From Osmia lignaria lignaria (Eukaryota; Arthropoda; Insecta; Hymenoptera; Megachilidae), in assembly GCF_051020975.1 (NCBI RefSeq), contig NC_135040.1:7681501-7745500 (forward strand): DNA of 64,000 nucleotides. Direction: 5' to 3'. How positions within the stretch are numbered: position 1 is the first letter of the stretch; each line of letters begins with the position of its first letter. Made by a program: the position numbers and the translations under genes. The notes beneath the pieces were generated by a model. That model searched no databases. It worked only from the letters and a program-made list of their open reading frames with translations, and was not told the origin of the DNA. Shown in pieces: positions 60,301 to 64,000 of the stretch.

Positions 60301-61989
60301 TATCCGCGAATCAGATACGCCCCTTTTGGCTGCCAAAACACTCGGCGGGGTTGTTTCGAACGGTAAGGGTGAAGCATTTTCGTATCGCAGTCTATTATCG
60401 CCCATAGCCGGTATGTTTCGTTGGCTGGTTCCGTCGAAGGGGAAAACGTTATTTGGATATCAAAGATGTGCCACCGGCAAAGCCCCGACAGAGCCATTGT
60501 GCTTCGGGGTTCCGGTTTATGAGCTTGCGAAAGCTCTAACCAGCGTCGGGGTCACTCCGTGTATAAAACCTGGCGACGTGGAAGGGAATCCGGAGGACGA
60601 TCGGTTGCTTCGCTGCTTCTGTTTCGAAGCACAACCACGAAGAGGTCAGCAACGTGACGGTTTCACAGGGACACACTCTTCAAAGACCACGCGTTTATAA
60701 GCGTGCTTCCTTCCTCCCCGTTCGATATTCTCCCTCTGGTACTTTGAATACATTCCAAGTGAAAATTTCAATTCTACGTCAAATACGTCGATTGCGGAAG
60801 AGGAGAATTTTTATTTCGACTTTTTACAACGCTTTTTTATTGCACGTTTCGTGGAATTTTATACATTTACCAAGCACTGAAAAGAGTACCGTGGCCCTTG
60901 ATCCGTTCGGAACCGCGCGTTTCGTGGCCGAGCGGCGAAAAAAAAACGCTCATTGCGGTCGTTTAGAGGCAGACCTCGGTGGCCAGCGTTGAAACGAAGC
61001 GGAATCGCGCTTTGCATCGGCGAAACGGGTGTTTGCGTTTCCCAGTTTAACGGATTTTTTTTCCCTAAACTAGAGCCGGGATTTTTGTTTGTTACCGTCG
61101 CTCGGTTTGTCGATCTTCGGGCTATTAATTGCCTCGAAAAAACGTCGAAACGTCCCGATGATTTTTCCTCCATCCGACAATCGCAAGGGAATAAAATATC
61201 GTCAGCTTGATCGTGGTCGGCCGTGAAATCGCTGATACCGAAAAATATAGACTGTTCTCGTGTTCCACATCGACTGCCGACAGATCGAACGTTTCAATTA
61301 AACGGTGTTATTTATTTCAACGAAACGTTCCGGGTCTGTTAATTCGATATTATAAAAGAAAAATTGGTAATATGAAAAAAATTTTGATATTTCAGCGCAG
61401 AGATTAATAAGAAAAGTCTGCGATACTTAGTTTTAATTAGTTTTTGGTATTAGAAAATAAATCCTCGTCCGCGAAGGTATTAATAATAACAGACTGGATC
61501 ATTTGTCGTGGCCGCGCGTTAGGGGATGATGCCGGTAGCACAAATCCGCTTTAAACTCGCGCGAGTGTTTCGCCCGACGTTATAGTGCATTTAAAGATTT
61601 GGCCGTGCGTGCGGTGAAATATGCATGGACGATTATTGAACAGTACCATAAATGGGGAGTGGCCGAATTTTGATTTGGATAAAAGCGTTCCCAGTGTTTC
61701 GCGCGTTTCCAACGATAGCTTGCATCGAGGGTAGAGGGATGCGCTCGGCTTTCAATCAATAAGGCTAAATCATACGACGAAACTGTATAATGTTAATCAG
61801 AGATCCGCGTGTTCGCGTTCATCAAAAAATCATTTCGATAATTGTAGCTCGAGAATATTTCACGCTGATAATTCACGTGGACATGTATGGATAGCGTATC
61901 GGATATTGAATTAATGAATTTGAAAAATTTCATACGTTGTTATGCCCATAAAAAGCGTGACAATTGAATATTAGTAAAATTAAGAAATG

Positions 61990-62145
61990 AAATTTAACTT
62001 TGTTAGAAATATACGTAATTTTAGATTGAAACTGAAACGTGAGAAGAGAACGAAATGCAACTTCTAATTTTGTTAGAAATACACACAATAAAGTGTGAAT
62101 TTTAGATTGAAAATAAAATGTGAAAAGAGAACGAAGTGCACCTTG
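61990..62145. repeat. Imperfect tandem duplication of about 70-80 bp
   Basis: TGTTAGAAAT occurs at 62001 and 62071. TTTTAGATTGAAA, then GTGA-AAGAGAACGAA-TGCA, follow in both copies. The second copy carries about 11 extra bases. Confidence 0.7.
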
Positions 62146-64000
62146 TAAAATGTGACACTAGCATGCTTCAACTGCATGCACTTTTATAACGATTACTCGT
62201 TGCAATTCAAAATACAAAGCAACAATACAAACATCCTACAATAGAAGAGTTTCTCGTGCAACGAACATTGAAACAATATATTTTTCTGGGAAAGGATATG
62301 TTTTTTGAAAGCGGAAAATAACGATTGGACCACTGAATTCCGTGATTATTCGCTTTGAAATAATAGAAGTAGTAATAGAAGTATTAAATCAGTGACCAAA
62401 TTCGAGCTAATTATTGAGCTAATTTTTATCTAACAGAAATGGAAAGAAACGAGACGAAACAAACTGCACAGTTCATCAATATCTCCATTCGACCACAATT
62501 GATCTCATCTTATAACCACTTTTTAATTCACTTCTTCGTGAAATGATTTCTCGTCGTTCCGCTCTGTTCCTCCCGCGGCGATCGGTTCATGCTCAAAGCG
62601 TTAGATCGAAAACAAAAGCTGGAAATCGCGTATAAATCTGACGTTTGATCCGGCAATCGGTGAGTTTTATTCCGCGGGCGGAAATAATTCCATCGTCGGG
62701 ACGATTTCGCATGCGAGCCGCGTTCGACCGCTTGTATATCGTGCCGGTATCGAAACGCTAACGGGAGGGGTTGAAAGCGAGCGGATGTATTTGCATTACA
62801 TTATCGAAGTTAACGCGAACGACGCGGAAGGGTCGCGAAATCGCTGCGAAACGGAAATTATACAAGGGGATCGAATTATTGTCCGCCGTTGGGACGAAGA
62901 ATGCCCCGAATAACGCGAACTCATTTCCGCTCGCTCGCTCGACGACCGACCATTACGTTTGCAACGAATGACGCGTAAAGCTTGTAACGAATCGCGACCA
63001 ACATCCATTTTTCCATCTCTCAACCGCGAATTAGATGTCTGGATTTACCTTAATTAAAAAAAAAAAAAAAAAAAAAAATTAAAGAGAAACTGAACCGCCG
63101 GTGAATGTTTTTAATATCGTCAGGAGTGTATTTAATGCCTCGCGTATTTTTCCAATTAACGGCTCGTGGACGAATTAAATAAAACTTTCCTTTCCCCTCT
63201 GGGCTCGTCGCGAATGCATGGCATTTGGAAACGGGACTGAATTATTAACTGCCGCTTCGCATTATTTTGCCGAGCGAGTATGTTTTAAATCGCGACGTTG
63301 TTAATGGATATTTATTCAACATTACAATACGTAATATAAAAGAATTCTATCTTTAAAACGGAGGAAGTGAAGCTTAACGAGAAAGAGTTGAAACGGGAAA
63401 TATTATCATTTTACCAATATTGTATTCAAATGAAATAGAATTTAAATGAAAAACATATAAATTAGTACCAAGTAGATGAACTGTTCTTCATAATAAAAAA
63501 AAAAAAATGAAACAAGTAACTTTTTATAACACTCCTCGAAATATCCCATCACCGATGTTGCCCAGAGGACTGACTGTACCGTAATAACCATGATCATTCT
63601 ATTTCTAAGTGATATCCTTCGATCTGGCCAATAAGTCGTATCGGAAGATATCGAACTGGCAGGAATTACCGTTTCGGATTGTATTTATATTCAGCCGGCG
63701 TCTGGCTGATAAAGCGTCGACTGGAATATTCAATCAACTGTGGGGGATAGGGAAAAGCATCGTTTCGTTGGAGAGAGGCTACGCGACGATCAGGCCAGAA
63801 GGAGGTGATGGTAAAAGGATCTCGAACAACCGTGGATGGTGAGCCTGTTGATCGGCGCTGCTTGCGCATTCCTTGCGGGAGCTGAGAAATAACGTCGCCA
63901 AAGCGAGGGTAAACGATTCGTCGCTTCCCTTGTATTTACGTTGGCAGAGGCGTGGATACGTAATTAGATGTGAAACCTACCCTCCCCTGATTCGATCTTT

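Larger units (their letters stand above)
55168..64000 (-). other. Ddr 5' intron sequence running off the window
   Basis: The next upstream Ddr exon was not found in this 8.8 kb, so this is treated as intron. It holds the tRNA-like palindromic composite (55297-56228), a TTAA hairpin (57263-57335), a partial tandem duplication near 62000 and a poly-A run (about 63057-63079). No other gene could be supported. A small exon could have been missed. Confidence 0.5.

Noticed and set aside
63978..64000. Possible Ddr upstream exon end at the right edge (GATCGAATC before a GTAGGT donor, minus strand)
   Set aside because: One frame gives DRIR, as in the human DDR ectodomain, but that frame is not in phase with the exon at 55167. 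The in-phase frame shows no similarity, and too little sequence is present.

Overview
This is a window of nuclear DNA from an insect, most likely a hymenopteran and probably a bee. Every gene is an animal-type gene split by GT-AG introns. The base composition changes sharply near 22 kb, from AT-rich compact genes to CpG-rich long introns, as is common in bee genomes. The species cannot be named from the sequence alone.

Positions 1-21 kb hold a dense cluster of nine housekeeping genes: the 3' part of mitochondrial ATP synthase alpha (+), mitochondrial EF-Tu (-), a CDC50/TMEM30 flippase subunit (+), Rad23 (+), DPM3 (-), a GRASP55/65 Golgi stacking protein (+), NDUFB11 of complex I (-), magnesium-dependent phosphatase 1 (+) and the DNA primase large subunit PRIM2 (-). 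Exons were joined by eye from reading frame, splice sites and family conservation, and the joined lengths keep frame in every case. Three products serve mitochondria (ATP5A, TUFM, NDUFB11). Three act in the secretory pathway (CDC50, DPM3, GRASP). Two act in DNA repair or replication (Rad23, PRIM2).

Positions 27.8-55.2 kb (and beyond the right edge) hold one long minus-strand gene, a discoidin domain receptor tyrosine kinase (Ddr). Ten exons join to 645 in-frame residues: the end of the ectodomain, one membrane segment, a Tyr-rich juxtamembrane region and a complete kinase domain. The signal peptide and discoidin domain must lie beyond 64 kb. Introns are up to 7 kb long and carry many small mobile elements.

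The most unusual region is 12.4-14.2 kb, between the divergent genes DPM3 and GRASP. It holds ten evenly spaced copies (alternating 48 and 45 bp steps, a 93-bp higher-order repeat) of a motif that closely matches the core of the CTCF insulator-binding site. A minisatellite in opposite orientations brackets this array, and a separate degenerate array with a period of about 48 bp adjoins it. Other notable items are a palindromic array of four tRNA-like sequences near 55.5-56.1 kb, a possible alternative last exon of CDC50, non-consensus residues in the DDR kinase glycine loop and helix C, and several non-autonomous transposons, some with visible target-site duplications.
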